A stretch of 61,283 bases of DNA from Bacillus sp. sid0103 (GCF_019219025.1 NZ_JAHUWN010000036.1:1-61283), one strand, 5' to 3'; counted from the stretch's first letter, positions 17,174 to 26,284 are shown. The notes: generated by a model not told the origin, from the letters alone. Made by a program: numbers and translations.

Positions 17174-18652
17174 ATGGGGAGATTAGAAGCAGAGTTAAGT
17201 AACGTGTTAGAAGGGCGAAATTCAAAAGGATCATTACAACGGAAGCTGAAATCTAGACATTTAACGATGATGGCTATTGGGGGCGCTATTGGAACGGGAT
17301 TATTTGTATCCAGCGGATCAACGATTAGCACTGCAGGGCCGGGAGGAGCGCTTGCTGCATACATTCTGGTCGGCATTATGGTCTATTTTGTCATGAATAG
17401 TTTGGGAGAGCTATCGGCCTTTTTACCGGTTCCAGGGGCCTTTGACATTTATGCCTCAAAGTATGTTGATCCTGCGTTTGGCTTTGCCTTAGGTTGGAAC
17501 TATTGGTATACAACCGCGATTACGGTTCCTGCTGATTTGGTGGCCTCTACCCTTATAATGAAGTATTGGTTCCCAAACGTACCTTCTCTCTGGTGGAGCG
17601 CACTATTTCTGGGGTTGCTGCTACTCTTAAATATTTTATCAGTCAAGGCATTTGGAGAAACTGAATACTGGTTTGCCGGTATTAAGGTCATCTCGATCAT
17701 CGTGTTTCTCGTTATTGGCGTTGCCATGATTTTTGGAATTATGGGAGGACATGCGGTCGGGTTCAGTAACTTTACCCAAGGAGATGCACCATTTCATGGA
17801 GGACTTATATCTATCTTTAGTGTAATGCTCGTCGCTGGTTTTGCATTTCAGGGAACTGAAGTTATTGCGACGGCTGCAGGTGAAACCGATAATCCTTCGA
17901 AGAACGTACCAAAAGCGATTCGTTCAATCTTTTGGCGAATCCTCATCTTCTACGTATTAACGATTTTTGTTATCGGCTTGATTATTCCTTATACAGATCC
18001 GAACCTACTTAAATCCGGCGTTAAAAATGTTTCTATCAGTCCCTTCACGCTCGTTCTTCAAAGAGCCGGTTTGGCATTTGCGGCTTCAGTTATGAATGCC
18101 GTGCTCCTTACGTCTGTTTTATCGGCAGCTAATTCAGCAATGTATGCGTCTTCACGTATGCTATGGGCATTGGCGAAAGAAGGAAAGGCACCACGCATCT
18201 TTGGACGGCTTAACCGGAAGGGAATTCCCATGTTGGCTCTGTGTACGACGGCGATTTTAGGACTTGTCTCCTTTTTGGCTTCCCTTTTTGGAAATGGTTC
18301 GGTTTTTATTTGGCTGGTAAATGCTTCAGCTCTTACCGGATTTATCAAGTGGTTAGGTATTGCCGTCAGTCATTATCGTTTTCGTAAGGCATATGTGGCA
18401 CAAGGAAGAGATTTAAATGAATTGCCGTTTAAAGCCAAATGGTACCCGCTGGGTCCGGTTATCACGCTGTTATTTTTTGTAGTTTTCATTCTTGGACAGA
18501 ATCTTTTTTCCGGACATCAAGTTAGCTGGGCAGAAATACTCGCGACATATATTGGTCTTCCTATTTTCTTGCTTCTCTGGCTTGGTTATAAATTCATTAA
18601 GAAAACAAAGGTTGTTCCTCTTATGGAGTGTGATTTTGAACGCAAAGAATAG
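17174..18652 (+). CDS. Amino acid permease (APC superfamily)
   Basis: A 492-residue permease with about twelve membrane segments. The first is preceded by KLKSRHLTMMAIGGAIGTGLF, the GxxIGTGLF motif of the amino acid transporter family. FAFQGTEVIATAAGETDNP and the glycine/alanine-rich eighth segment are also typical. It lies between the sigma-54 activator and the RidA and desulfhydrase genes, so a sulfur-containing or small neutral amino acid is a likely substrate, but sequence alone does not settle it. It closely resembles the permease at 35690 in the histidine region. GGGGGA precedes the ATG. Confidence 0.85.
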   Translation: MGRLEAELSNVLEGRNSKGSLQRKLKSRHLTMMAIGGAIGTGLFVSSGSTISTAGPGGALAAYILVGIMVYFVMNSLGELSAFLPVPGAFDIYASKYVDPAFGFALGWNYWYTTAITVPADLVASTLIMKYWFPNVPSLWWSALFLGLLLLLNILSVKAFGETEYWFAGIKVISIIVFLVIGVAMIFGIMGGHAVGFSNFTQGDAPFHGGLISIFSVMLVAGFAFQGTEVIATAAGETDNPSKNVPKAIRSIFWRILIFYVLTIFVIGLIIPYTDPNLLKSGVKNVSISPFTLVLQRAGLAFAASVMNAVLLTSVLSAANSAMYASSRMLWALAKEGKAPRIFGRLNRKGIPMLALCTTAILGLVSFLASLFGNGSVFIWLVNASALTGFIKWLGIAVSHYRFRKAYVAQGRDLNELPFKAKWYPLGPVITLLFFVVFILGQNLFSGHQVSWAEILATYIGLPIFLLLWLGYKFIKKTKVVPLMECDFERKE

Positions 18653-18750
18653 TAGGGAAAGCTGTGTGTAATGTACGGCGCTTATTTTCAGAGGAACATT
18701 AAACACAATTCCGTTTAAATAGGTTTACATTAAAAAAAGAGGTGGTTTTT

Positions 18751-19128
18751 ATGATAAAAGAAACAATCATAACCAAAGAAGCTCCCAAGGCTATCGGTCC
18801 TTATTCACAAGGTATTAAAGCAGGAAATGTAGTGTATACTTCAGGGCAGCTCCCGATTCATCCTGAAACCGGAGAAATGCCTGATAATATTGAGGAGCAA
18901 ACAAGGATGTCTCTGGAGAATCTCAAGCAGGTTATAGAAGCGGCAGGAGCAAGCTTACAGCAGGTAATAAAAACAACGGTTTTTTTAAGAGATATGAATC
19001 ATTTTGCCGCGATGAATCAAGTATATGGAGAATTTTTTTCCGTGAATTATCCGGCTAGAAGCGCGATTGAAGTTGCTCGTTTACCAAAAGATGCTTTGAT
19101 TGAAATCGAAGCGGTTGCTATGGTTTAA
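18751..19128 (+). CDS. ridA: RidA family reactive intermediate deaminase
   Basis: A 125-residue RidA/YjgF protein, the normal length for this trimeric family. Characteristic stretches are APKAIGPYSQGIKAGN, VYTSGQLPIHPETG and the C-terminal ARSAIEVARLPKDALIEIEAVA with the conserved arginine that binds the carboxylate. It hydrolyses 2-aminoacrylate and related enamines released by PLP lyases. Its place between the permease and two C-S lyase genes fits clean-up of 2-aminoacrylate. The ATG at 18751 follows GAGGTGG; a GTG nine bases upstream overlaps that site. Confidence 0.92.
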   Translation: MIKETIITKEAPKAIGPYSQGIKAGNVVYTSGQLPIHPETGEMPDNIEEQTRMSLENLKQVIEAAGASLQQVIKTTVFLRDMNHFAAMNQVYGEFFSVNYPARSAIEVARLPKDALIEIEAVAMV

Positions 19129-19140
19129 TCATAATCATTG

Positions 19141-19173
19141 AAAAGAGAACGTCAGATTAATATTCTCTTTTCT
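19141..19173 (+). terminator. Hairpin after ridA
   Basis: AAAAGAGAA pairs perfectly with TTCTCTTTT around a 13-base loop, followed by CTTAATTT. It may be a partial terminator between ridA and the desulfhydrase gene. Confidence 0.5.
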
Positions 19174-19219
19174 TAATTTACATATGGCTTTAAACAGAGG
19201 ATACAGGAGGAGATAACAT

Positions 19220-20215
19220 ATGAATTTAGCACAGTTTCCTAGACAACGATATACACCAACATATACACCCATTGAGAAATTACATCATTTTTCTGAAGTT
19301 CTTGGTGGCCCTTCGATTTATATTAAACGAGATGATTTACTTGGGCTGACGGCCGGTGGAAATAAAACAAGAAAACTAGAGTTCCTTGTTGCCGATGCAT
19401 TGGAAAAAGGCGCGGATACGTTAATTACATGTGGAGGCATTCAATCAAATCATTGCCGTTTAACGTTGGCCGCTGCCGTTAAAGAGAAAATGAAGTGCAT
19501 TCTTGTATTGGAAGAGGGGCTTTTAACAAATTCTGAGCCAGATTTTAATGGTAACTATTTTCTGTATCATTTACTGGGCGCTGAAAAAGTCAAGGTTGTA
19601 CCTAATGGGACAGACTTGATGAAAGAAATGATGAAAGTAGCTAAAGAGGTAACGAATGAGGGATATAAACCTTATATCATTCCTGTTGGGGGATCGAATG
19701 GCATTGGTGCAACGGGATATGTTGCTTGCGCTCAGGAGATTTTGGCACAGTCCTTTGATCAAGGAGTCAATATGAATGCTGTTGTTTGTGTAAGCGGTAG
19801 CGGGGGAATGCATGCAGGTTTGGTGACTGGCTTTTATGGAAATCAAAGTAAAATACCGGTAATCGGAATAAACGTAAGCAGAGGAAAAGTGGAACAAGAA
19901 GAGAAAGTTTTTCAGCTTGTTAAAGAAACTTCAGCACATATTGGCATTCCAAATTCAATCCCTGGTGAGGCTATTACGTGTTTTGATGAATATGTCGGAC
20001 CAAGCTATGCTTTACCTACGCCTGAAATGGTGGAAGCTGTCAAGCTCATGGCAAGAACAGAAGGGATTTTGCTGGATCCGGTATATACAGGTAAAGCAGC
20101 AGCGGGACTCATTGATTTAATACAAAAAGGCACCTTTAAGCCGGACGATAACATCCTATTTGTTCATTCAGGCGGAGCCTCAGCGTTATACGCCAATACT
20201 TCGCTCTTTTATTGA
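19220..20215 (+). CDS. dcyD: D-cysteine desulfhydrase / ACC deaminase family enzyme
   Basis: A 331-residue fold-type II PLP enzyme. The PLP lysine lies in TAGGNKTRKLEFL and the phosphate-binding region in CVSGSGGMHAGL. The family includes D-cysteine desulfhydrase and 1-aminocyclopropane-1-carboxylate deaminase. The stretch YIKRDDLLGLTAGGNK and the sulfur context favour D-cysteine desulfhydrase, giving pyruvate, ammonia and H2S, but substrate residues would need alignment to decide. An ideal AGGAGGAG site precedes the ATG. It follows ridA, which would handle the aminoacrylate intermediate. Confidence 0.85.
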   Translation: MNLAQFPRQRYTPTYTPIEKLHHFSEVLGGPSIYIKRDDLLGLTAGGNKTRKLEFLVADALEKGADTLITCGGIQSNHCRLTLAAAVKEKMKCILVLEEGLLTNSEPDFNGNYFLYHLLGAEKVKVVPNGTDLMKEMMKVAKEVTNEGYKPYIIPVGGSNGIGATGYVACAQEILAQSFDQGVNMNAVVCVSGSGGMHAGLVTGFYGNQSKIPVIGINVSRGKVEQEEKVFQLVKETSAHIGIPNSIPGEAITCFDEYVGPSYALPTPEMVEAVKLMARTEGILLDPVYTGKAAAGLIDLIQKGTFKPDDNILFVHSGGASALYANTSLFY

Positions 20216-20310
20216 AGTTTAAGAGGGAATTGCTCCTATTCATACGGGTGGTATTTTTGGAGGGATGAGAAAATTAATATGTTATATCGATCGATTTAAA
20301 AAGTGTCTGT

Positions 20311-20340
20311 TGATGGACATATCTTCAGATGTGTCCATCA
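20311..20340 (+). other. Inverted repeat in the gamma-lyase leader
   Basis: TGATGGACA and TGTCCATCA form a perfect nine-base-pair hairpin with a short loop, followed by GATTT and an A-run rather than T. It could be an operator or RNA structure affecting the downstream gamma-lyase gene. Confidence 0.4.
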
Positions 20341-20518
20341 GATTTAAAAAAAGAGTTGTATGAGTGAATTTAGTTTACGAAAAAATGTAATCGCATACAA
20401 AAATATCTTGAAAAATGACAAATCATGCTTAGAGTCCAATGAAATAAAGGTTATTGTGCCAAATGACAATGAAAGAGAGAGTGTAAACAGAATACTAAAA
20501 TTAGGAGGCGTTATAATA

Positions 20519-21676
20519 ATGAACTATTCATCAAAACTAGTAAAAGTAAATAAAGATCCAGGGCATGGCTCACACATCTCCCCTGTTTATATGACTTCAA
20601 CGTTTGTTTTTGATAATGCAGAAATTGGAGCAAAACGCTTCGCGGGAGAAGATCCAGGATTTATGTATTCACGCCTGGGAAATCCAAATGTACGAGAGCT
20701 AGAAGAGAAGGTAGCGGAATTGGAATTTGGTGAAGGTTGTTTGGCGTTCTCATCTGGGATGGCTGCTATAACTGGTTGCCTCTTGGGTATTTTGCAGGCA
20801 GGAGATCACGTTGTTGCACACACAGCGTTGTATGGGGCGACGCACGCATTTCTAACCAAAACAGTAAAGAAGTTTGGAATTGATGTAACATTTGTACCAT
20901 TTAAAAATGGGGAAGAGCTTGAACAACACATTACTGATAAAACGAAAGTGGTCTACTTTGAAACACCTTCCAATCCTACGCTTTCCTTAGTGGATATGAA
21001 AAGTGTAGCAGCGATCGCCAAGCAAAAGGGTATCTTGACCGTAGTTGATAATACGTTTTTGTCCCCATATTTGCAAAATCCTATTCTATGCGGAATTGAT
21101 ATTGTCGTCCACAGTGCAACAAAATATTTGTCCGGTCATGGATATCTTATTGGTGGACTAGTGATTTCCAGCAAGGAAATTATTGATCCGATGAGAAAAG
21201 AAGTGCAGAAGACTATGGGAGCAAATTTGTCCCCTATGGATGCCTGGCTTCTCTGTCAAGGGATACGTACATTACACATTCGCATGGATCGCTCACAAGA
21301 AAATGCACAAATTTTGGCTGACCGCTTGGAAAAACATAAGGCTATAGAGAAGGTTTATTTTCCAGGACTAGCAAGTTTCGAAGATAAAAATATCATGGAG
21401 AAACAAATGAAAGGTCCTGGAGCAATGATTTCTTTTGTCTTGAAGGGGGGATACGAAACAGGTGTTAAACTTATGAATTCAGTAAAATTGTGTACTTTAG
21501 CAGTTTCCCTAGGGGACATAGGTACACTAATTCAACATCCAGCTTCGATGACACATGCGATTATCCCTAAAGAAGAAAGAGAAAAAGCAGGTCTCAATGA
21601 TGGACTCGTTCGTTTTTCGGTTGGAATTGAAGATGTGGAAGATATATGGAAGGATCTCGAAATGGCATTAGAATAA
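20519..21676 (+). CDS. Methionine gamma-lyase / cystathionine gamma-lyase-like PLP enzyme
   Basis: A 385-residue Cys/Met metabolism PLP enzyme. It has YSRLGNPNVRELEEKVAELE, the PLP lysine in HSATKYLSGHG, and the C-terminal SLGDIGTLIQHPASMTH. Methionine gamma-lyases carry a cysteine in LYGCT near the active site; here that position is Ala (LYGATHAFL), so a cystathionine or cysteine-directed activity is equally possible. The start at 20519 has a perfect AGGAGG site; a frame open further upstream (from 20360) adds 53 residues that do not look like the family. It belongs to the same island as the other C-S lyases. Confidence 0.82.
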   Translation: MNYSSKLVKVNKDPGHGSHISPVYMTSTFVFDNAEIGAKRFAGEDPGFMYSRLGNPNVRELEEKVAELEFGEGCLAFSSGMAAITGCLLGILQAGDHVVAHTALYGATHAFLTKTVKKFGIDVTFVPFKNGEELEQHITDKTKVVYFETPSNPTLSLVDMKSVAAIAKQKGILTVVDNTFLSPYLQNPILCGIDIVVHSATKYLSGHGYLIGGLVISSKEIIDPMRKEVQKTMGANLSPMDAWLLCQGIRTLHIRMDRSQENAQILADRLEKHKAIEKVYFPGLASFEDKNIMEKQMKGPGAMISFVLKGGYETGVKLMNSVKLCTLAVSLGDIGTLIQHPASMTHAIIPKEEREKAGLNDGLVRFSVGIEDVEDIWKDLEMALE

Positions 21677-21943
21677 CGGATGGTATCAGGAACTTTTGTC
21701 CACCTCTATTCGGAGGAAGCTCTAAACTCCGGGTATCCTCCCGGCATTATCCTAGTTTATCCATTCATTTACACACCAAGGCACTAGGGCGAGAAGTTGT
21801 AAACAACCCACTCATAAATTTTTTGTAGAGTATAAATAAAGAAAATTATCAGAATAATATAAAAATATAAATAATTAGAAAAATTTTAATAGTATAATTT
21901 CCATCGGTTGTCTAGAAAATAAGCTGTTATTGCTAGATTACCT

Positions 21944-22006
21944 GGTTATGAGGGAGGTGATTTCACAGGATCAAGACGTGAAGGGAATATTGGAAAATTT
22001 GAATAT
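21944..22006 (+). pseudogene. Remnant of a sigma-54 activator gene (contact loop region)
   Basis: A 63-bp stretch translates to GYEGGDFTGSRREGNIGKFE, which aligns without gaps to GYEGGSFTGSNRNGKIGKFE of the intact activator at 15503. The DNA is similar too. Nothing on either side continues the gene. It is a scar of a second activator copy, directly upstream of the ABC transporter genes. Confidence 0.75.
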
Positions 22007-22028
22007 ACGCACAAAGGGGGATATTTTT

Positions 22029-22850
22029 ATGAAAAAGAGTTTAAAAATAGTCGCTTTTTCGTTACTCGTTTCACTTATGTTAACTGCATGTGGAAAAACG
22101 CAAAATCAAGCAACCACTCAATCGGATAATCAGGCATCTGGGAGTAAGAATCTGCTAGAGCAAATTAAAGCAGATAGAAAAATTAAAATTGGAACAGAAG
22201 GAACCTATGCACCGTTTAGCTACCATGATGCTTCAGGAAAATTAACTGGTTTTGATATCGAAATCGCTGAGGAAGTAGCGAACAGACTTGGTGTGAAACC
22301 AGAATTTATTGAAACCCCATGGGACGGTATATTTGCAGGACTTGATTCGAAGCGATTCGATATCATTGTTAATCAAGTAGGAATACGTCCGGACCGTCAG
22401 GAAAAATACGATTTTTCTGAGTCGTATATTGTGTCAAAACCTTTCTTGATTGTTCACAATGACAATGACACTATTAAATCATTTGCAGATTTGAAAGGAA
22501 AAAAAGCAGCTCAGACACTAACTAGTAATTTTAAGGATATAGCAATATCCAATGGTGCTGAGATCGTGGGAGTCGAAGGGTTTAATCAATCCGTTGATTT
22601 AATACTTTCAAAACGCGCAGATGCGACTGTAAATGATGGATTGTCCTATCTCGATTTCAAAAAGCAAAAGCCTGATGCACCTATTAAAGCTGTAGCAGAG
22701 CTTGATGAACCGGCACAAATGGGAATTATGTTTAGGAAAGGGAATAAAGAATTGGTAGAGGCCGTAAATAAAGCACTCTCCGACATGAAGAAAGATGGTA
22801 CGTATTTAAGCATCTCACAAAAATACTTTGAAACCGATGTTTCAAAATAA
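22029..22850 (+). CDS. Amino acid ABC transporter, substrate-binding lipoprotein
   Basis: A 273-residue solute-binding protein of the polar amino acid/cystine class. It has a lipoprotein signal peptide ending LMLTACGK, with the lipid-modified Cys about residue 20. The mature part shows IKIGTEGTYAPFSYHDASGKLTGFDIEIA, the family signature, and WDGIFAGLDSKRFD. The start at 22029 with AAGGGGG upstream yields a proper signal peptide; the frame is open further 5' only because of the activator remnant. The sulfur context and TcyA-like pattern suggest cystine or a related amino acid as ligand. Confidence 0.88.
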   Translation: MKKSLKIVAFSLLVSLMLTACGKTQNQATTQSDNQASGSKNLLEQIKADRKIKIGTEGTYAPFSYHDASGKLTGFDIEIAEEVANRLGVKPEFIETPWDGIFAGLDSKRFDIIVNQVGIRPDRQEKYDFSESYIVSKPFLIVHNDNDTIKSFADLKGKKAAQTLTSNFKDIAISNGAEIVGVEGFNQSVDLILSKRADATVNDGLSYLDFKKQKPDAPIKAVAELDEPAQMGIMFRKGNKELVEAVNKALSDMKKDGTYLSISQKYFETDVSK

Positions 22851-22861
22851 GGAGTGTTCCA

Positions 22862-23545
22862 ATGTTTGCTGATGAAAGAATGCATCGAATTATTGACATC
22901 ATTGTAAACTCATTTTTACCGATGTTAAAAGCAGGGATCGCTTTTACCGTACCGTTGACACTTATATCTTTTTTTCTGGGACTCATTCTTGCTTTGCTTA
23001 CAGCACTGGCTCGAATCTCGGGAATTAAACCTCTCGACGCTGTTGCAAGATTTTATGTATGGGTAATTAGGGGAACACCGCTGCTTGTTCAGTTGTTTAT
23101 TATTTTCTATGGTCTTCCAAGTGTTGGGATTACAATTGGTCCGCTGCCATCGGCTATTATCGGTTTTACTATTAGTGTTGGCGCCTATAACTCAGAGATT
23201 ATTCGCGCAGCTATACTTTCAATTCCCAAGGGTCAATGGGAGGCCGCTTATTCAATCGGGATGAGTTATCGTCAAGCATTAAAAAGGATTATTCTTCCAC
23301 AAGCAACAAGGGTGTCTGTCCCACCCATGTCAAACAGTTTTATTAGCTTGGTAAAGGATACATCATTGGCTGCTACAATAACCGTGACCGAAATGTTTAG
23401 AATCGCTCAGCAAATTACAGCAACAACCTATGAACCATTGGTACTATATTGTCTAGCAGGATTTATTTATTTGATTTTCAGTACAGTTCTTTCTAACGCT
23501 CAAGGACGTATGGAAAAACGACTTGATCGATATGTGGCGAGCTGA
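22862..23545 (+). CDS. Amino acid ABC transporter permease
   Basis: A 227-residue inner-membrane permease of the HisM/TcyB class with about five membrane segments. It has the VIRGTPLLVQLFIIFYGLP motif and the cytoplasmic EAA loop (GQWEAAYSIGMSYRQALKRIILPQA) that contacts the ATPase. It starts 11 bp after the binding protein with an AAGGAG site and is followed 20 bp later by the ATPase, forming a typical three-gene transporter operon. One permease gene implies a homodimeric channel. Confidence 0.92.
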   Translation: MFADERMHRIIDIIVNSFLPMLKAGIAFTVPLTLISFFLGLILALLTALARISGIKPLDAVARFYVWVIRGTPLLVQLFIIFYGLPSVGITIGPLPSAIIGFTISVGAYNSEIIRAAILSIPKGQWEAAYSIGMSYRQALKRIILPQATRVSVPPMSNSFISLVKDTSLAATITVTEMFRIAQQITATTYEPLVLYCLAGFIYLIFSTVLSNAQGRMEKRLDRYVAS

Positions 23546-23565
23546 TTTGATAGGAGGATATTCAA

Positions 23566-24309
23566 GTGATTGAGATAAAGAACCTGCATAAGCAGTTTGG
23601 GCAAACAGAAGTTTTAAAGGGAATCGATTTGAAAATAGAGGAAGGCAATACGGTTTGTATTATTGGGCCTTCGGGATCAGGTAAAACAACTTTGTTACGT
23701 TGTTTGAATTTACTGGAAATACCTACAAAAGGATCTATCACGCTTGGAAAATTTTCTTTGGATTTTCGGGATAAAAAGCAAGTTCCAAAAGATAGGGTTA
23801 TTAAGTTCCGTCAACAAACAGGTATGGTTTTCCAGAGTTATAATTTGTTCCCTCATATGACTGCACTTGAAAATGTTATGGAAGGTCTGTTCATCGTTCG
23901 TAAGCAAGACAAGGAACTTTCACGTACTAAAGCTCTTCACTTGCTAGAAAAGGTAGGATTAAAGGAACGTGCAAACCACTACCCATCTCAGCTATCCGGG
24001 GGACAACAACAACGCGTAGGAATCGCCCGAGCGATGGCAATGGAACCTGAAGTCCTACTTTTTGACGAACCTACTTCCGCGTTAGATCCAGAGTTAGTAG
24101 GAGAAGTTCTGAAAGTTATGAAAGAACTGGCTAAAGAAGGAATGACTATGGTTGTTGTAACTCATGAAATGAACTTTGCTCGTGAGGCAGCGGATAAGGT
24201 AGTATTCATTGATAAGGGTGTGATTGTCGAAGAAGGAACACCACAACAAATTTTTGAAAATACAGAGCATGAACGTACATTACAATTTTTAAATAAACTT
24301 TGTTCGTAA
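23566..24309 (+). CDS. Amino acid ABC transporter ATP-binding protein
   Basis: A 247-residue ABC ATPase of the polar amino acid family. It has Walker [17 protein letters not shown]-loop [18 protein letters not shown], signature [16 protein letters not shown], Walker [15 protein letters not shown] and the H-loop [20 protein letters not shown]. The GTG start is supported by TAGGAGG at good spacing. It powers the permease encoded just upstream. Confidence 0.93.
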   Translation: MIEIKNLHKQFGQTEVLKGIDLKIEEGNTVCIIGPSGSGKTTLLRCLNLLEIPTKGSITLGKFSLDFRDKKQVPKDRVIKFRQQTGMVFQSYNLFPHMTALENVMEGLFIVRKQDKELSRTKALHLLEKVGLKERANHYPSQLSGGQQQRVGIARAMAMEPEVLLFDEPTSALDPELVGEVLKVMKELAKEGMTMVVVTHEMNFAREAADKVVFIDKGVIVEEGTPQQIFENTEHERTLQFLNKLCS

Positions 24310-24533
24310 AACGATTTAACTATGCATAATCTGGCAAAGCAGCAATGCAAGTAATCTCCCAAACTTAGACATACGGCTTATTAAACATAGTACAGTATTA
24401 TTACGTATTATTTAACTATATTTAGAGGATGGTTAATCCCATTAACTTTCCCCTTATTTTAACAACAAGGCTCTAAAAGTATATTGATTAGTAGGGACAG
24501 AAATCTTTGATTTACTTTCATCTATTTAAATAA

Positions 24534-24575
24534 TGAAAAAAAGCAAACAGAAGTAGCTCTGTTTGCTTTTTTTTA
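24534..24575 (+). terminator. Terminator downstream of the ABC transporter operon
   Basis: AAAAAAGCAAACAGA pairs with TCTGTTTGCTTTTTT around a six-base loop, ending in a T run. The A-run on the 5' side makes it potentially bidirectional. Confidence 0.88.
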
Positions 24576-24627
24576 ACTCAGTTCTTGAGGCATTAAATTC
24601 AAATTTCGAGAAAATTGTCTTAAGATG

Positions 24628-24665
24628 TTTTTCTTAATCTTGAAAATATTTTTCTCAATCGTGAA
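24628..24665 (+). repeat. Tandem repeat upstream of the trxB promoter, candidate enhancer sites
   Basis: TTTTTCTTAATCTTGAA (24628-24644) and TTTTTCTCAATCGTGAA (24649-24665) differ at two of 17 positions. Their centres are 21 bp apart, two helical turns. They lie about 70-105 bp upstream of the -24/-12 promoter, a usual place for sigma-54 activator binding sites. Confidence 0.5.
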
Positions 24666-24729
24666 GGAAAAAGGACTGATTAACCTATAGAACGGTTGTA
24701 AAAATAGCGATATTCCAGAAAATTAAAAA

Positions 24730-24747
24730 TTGGCATGAAAATTGCAA
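24730..24747 (+). promoter_or_regulatory. Sigma-54 (-24/-12) promoter of the trxB-trx operon
   Basis: ATTGGCATGAAAATTGCAAA has GG at 24732-24733 and GC at 24744-24745, ten bases apart. The core TTGGCATGAAAATTGC is identical to that of the malY promoter at 14180, implying common control. Confidence 0.88.
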
Positions 24748-24792
24748 ATAAATATTCATGACTAAGAGATTAGCACAACGAGGAGGTAAGTG

Positions 24793-25722
24793 ATGTATAA
24801 AACCGTTATTTTAGGAACTGGCCCTGCTGGGCTGACCGCAGCAATCTATCTAGCACGTGCTAACCTAAGTCCTTTAGTCATCGAAGGGCCTGAACCAGGG
24901 GGGCAATTGACATTGACAACAGATGTTGAGAATTTCCCTGGTTTTCCTGAAGGGATTATGGGACGAGAGTTGATGCAGAACATGCGAAGGCAAGCTGAGT
25001 ATTTTGGAGCAAATTTTAAAAGGGGGTGGGTTAAAAAAGTCGACTTTTCAAATAACCCTTTTACCTTAACGGTGGAAGGAATAGGGGAGCTCAAAACGCA
25101 ATCATTAATCATTTCAACGGGGGCTTCTGCGAAACTTTTGGATATTCCAGGGGAAAGGGAAAATATTGGCCGTGGGGTAAGTACCTGTGCAACGTGTGAT
25201 GGATTTTTCTTTAGAGGAAAGAAAATTATCGTTGTCGGTGGCGGAGATTCAGCTTTGGAAGAAGCAAATTTTTTAACGAAGTTTGCTTCGGAGGTTCGTG
25301 TTGTGCACCGTAGAAAGGAGCTTCGCGCTTCCCAAATTATGCAAGACCGTGCCAAAAATAATCCAAAAATTACTTGGAGTTTAAATTACATTCCTGAAGA
25401 AGTGATTGCAGGAGAACGACACGTTACTGGCTTGAAAGTAAAAAACAGTGTAACTGGAAAAAACGAAATTCTGGAATCTGATGGTGTTTTCATTGCAATC
25501 GGGCATAAACCGAACACATCTTTTTTAGACAATCAAATCAAAACGGACGATATGGGATATATCATTGTGAATCCTGGTACAACAGAAACAAATATTCCTG
25601 GTGTATTTGCCTGCGGGGATGTTCAAGATCATAAATACCGCCAAGCAATTACTGCTGCAGGAAGTGGTTGTATGGCTGCTCTGGATTGCGAAAGATACTT
25701 TGATGCAATTGCGTTTAAGTAG
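24793..25722 (+). CDS. trxB: Thioredoxin reductase
   Basis: A 309-residue low-molecular-weight thioredoxin reductase. It has the N-terminal FAD motif GTGPAGLTAAIYLARA, the redox pair Cys132/Cys135 in STCATCDGFFF, the NADPH motif VVGGGDSALEEA and the C-terminal FACGDVQDHKYRQAITAAGSG. The ATG at 24793 is well spaced from AGGAGG; a GTG three bases upstream is less likely. It is transcribed from a sigma-54 promoter together with a thioredoxin-like gene, so it is probably a dedicated copy serving the sulfur island rather than the housekeeping enzyme. Confidence 0.92.
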   Translation: MYKTVILGTGPAGLTAAIYLARANLSPLVIEGPEPGGQLTLTTDVENFPGFPEGIMGRELMQNMRRQAEYFGANFKRGWVKKVDFSNNPFTLTVEGIGELKTQSLIISTGASAKLLDIPGERENIGRGVSTCATCDGFFFRGKKIIVVGGGDSALEEANFLTKFASEVRVVHRRKELRASQIMQDRAKNNPKITWSLNYIPEEVIAGERHVTGLKVKNSVTGKNEILESDGVFIAIGHKPNTSFLDNQIKTDDMGYIIVNPGTTETNIPGVFACGDVQDHKYRQAITAAGSGCMAALDCERYFDAIAFK

Positions 25723-25774
25723 TGGAAACAATCAGTATAACATTTGAGAACAAAATATAGGGAGGATTTTAATT

Positions 25775-26110
25775 ATGAAAGAGATCAAAACAGAACAAGA
25801 GTTTAATGAGGCGATTTTATCAACAAAACCAGTTATGGCCAAATTTTATGCTGAATATTGCCCAGACTGTCAGCATACCGATTTATTCATCCCGATTTTG
25901 GAAGAAGCATATAAAGAAAAAGTTGATATGATCGCAGTAAATCGAGAACATTTTTCGGAACTATTAGAAAAGCTAGATGTGTACGGAATCCCAAGCTTTA
26001 TTGCTTTTCAAGAAGGGAAGGAACTTAATCGCTTTGTTAGTAAACTCGGAAAAAGCCAGGAAGAGGTTGAACAGTTTCTCAATCAAATCTTTGAAGAAAG
26101 TAGAAAATGA
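25775..26110 (+). CDS. Thioredoxin family protein with CPDC active site
   Basis: A 111-residue thioredoxin-fold protein. The active site is Cys29-Pro-Asp-Cys32 (AEYCPDCQ) instead of the WCGPC of ordinary thioredoxin, and the cis-proline region is YGIPSFIAF. It lies 52 bp after trxB behind GGGAGG and is almost certainly co-transcribed, so TrxB likely reduces it. The unusual motif and context suggest a specialised role such as reducing disulfides or persulfides formed during cysteine catabolism; this role is inferred. Confidence 0.88.
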   Translation: MKEIKTEQEFNEAILSTKPVMAKFYAEYCPDCQHTDLFIPILEEAYKEKVDMIAVNREHFSELLEKLDVYGIPSFIAFQEGKELNRFVSKLGKSQEEVEQFLNQIFEESRK

Positions 26111-26284
26111 GAATAGATAATCATTTACTAGTATTTAAATGGGTGTAGCGCCTATCCATAAAGATATCGGCACTGCTTTCTAACAAATACAATACTGAAA
26201 CTCAATTAGAGCCGCTCTACTTTGACATTTATATTTAATGATAATCAGGGTTATAACAATCTGTATCACCCTCATTAATCTGAA

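Noticed and set aside
20246..20275. GGGTGGTATTTTTGGAGGG before the gamma-lyase gene as a T-box motif
   Set aside because: It lacks the ACCGCG core and no stem I or terminator/antiterminator pair is visible.
21646..21828. 60-residue open frame after the gamma-lyase gene
   Set aside because: It overlaps the gene end in another frame, has no ribosome binding site and shows no family pattern.
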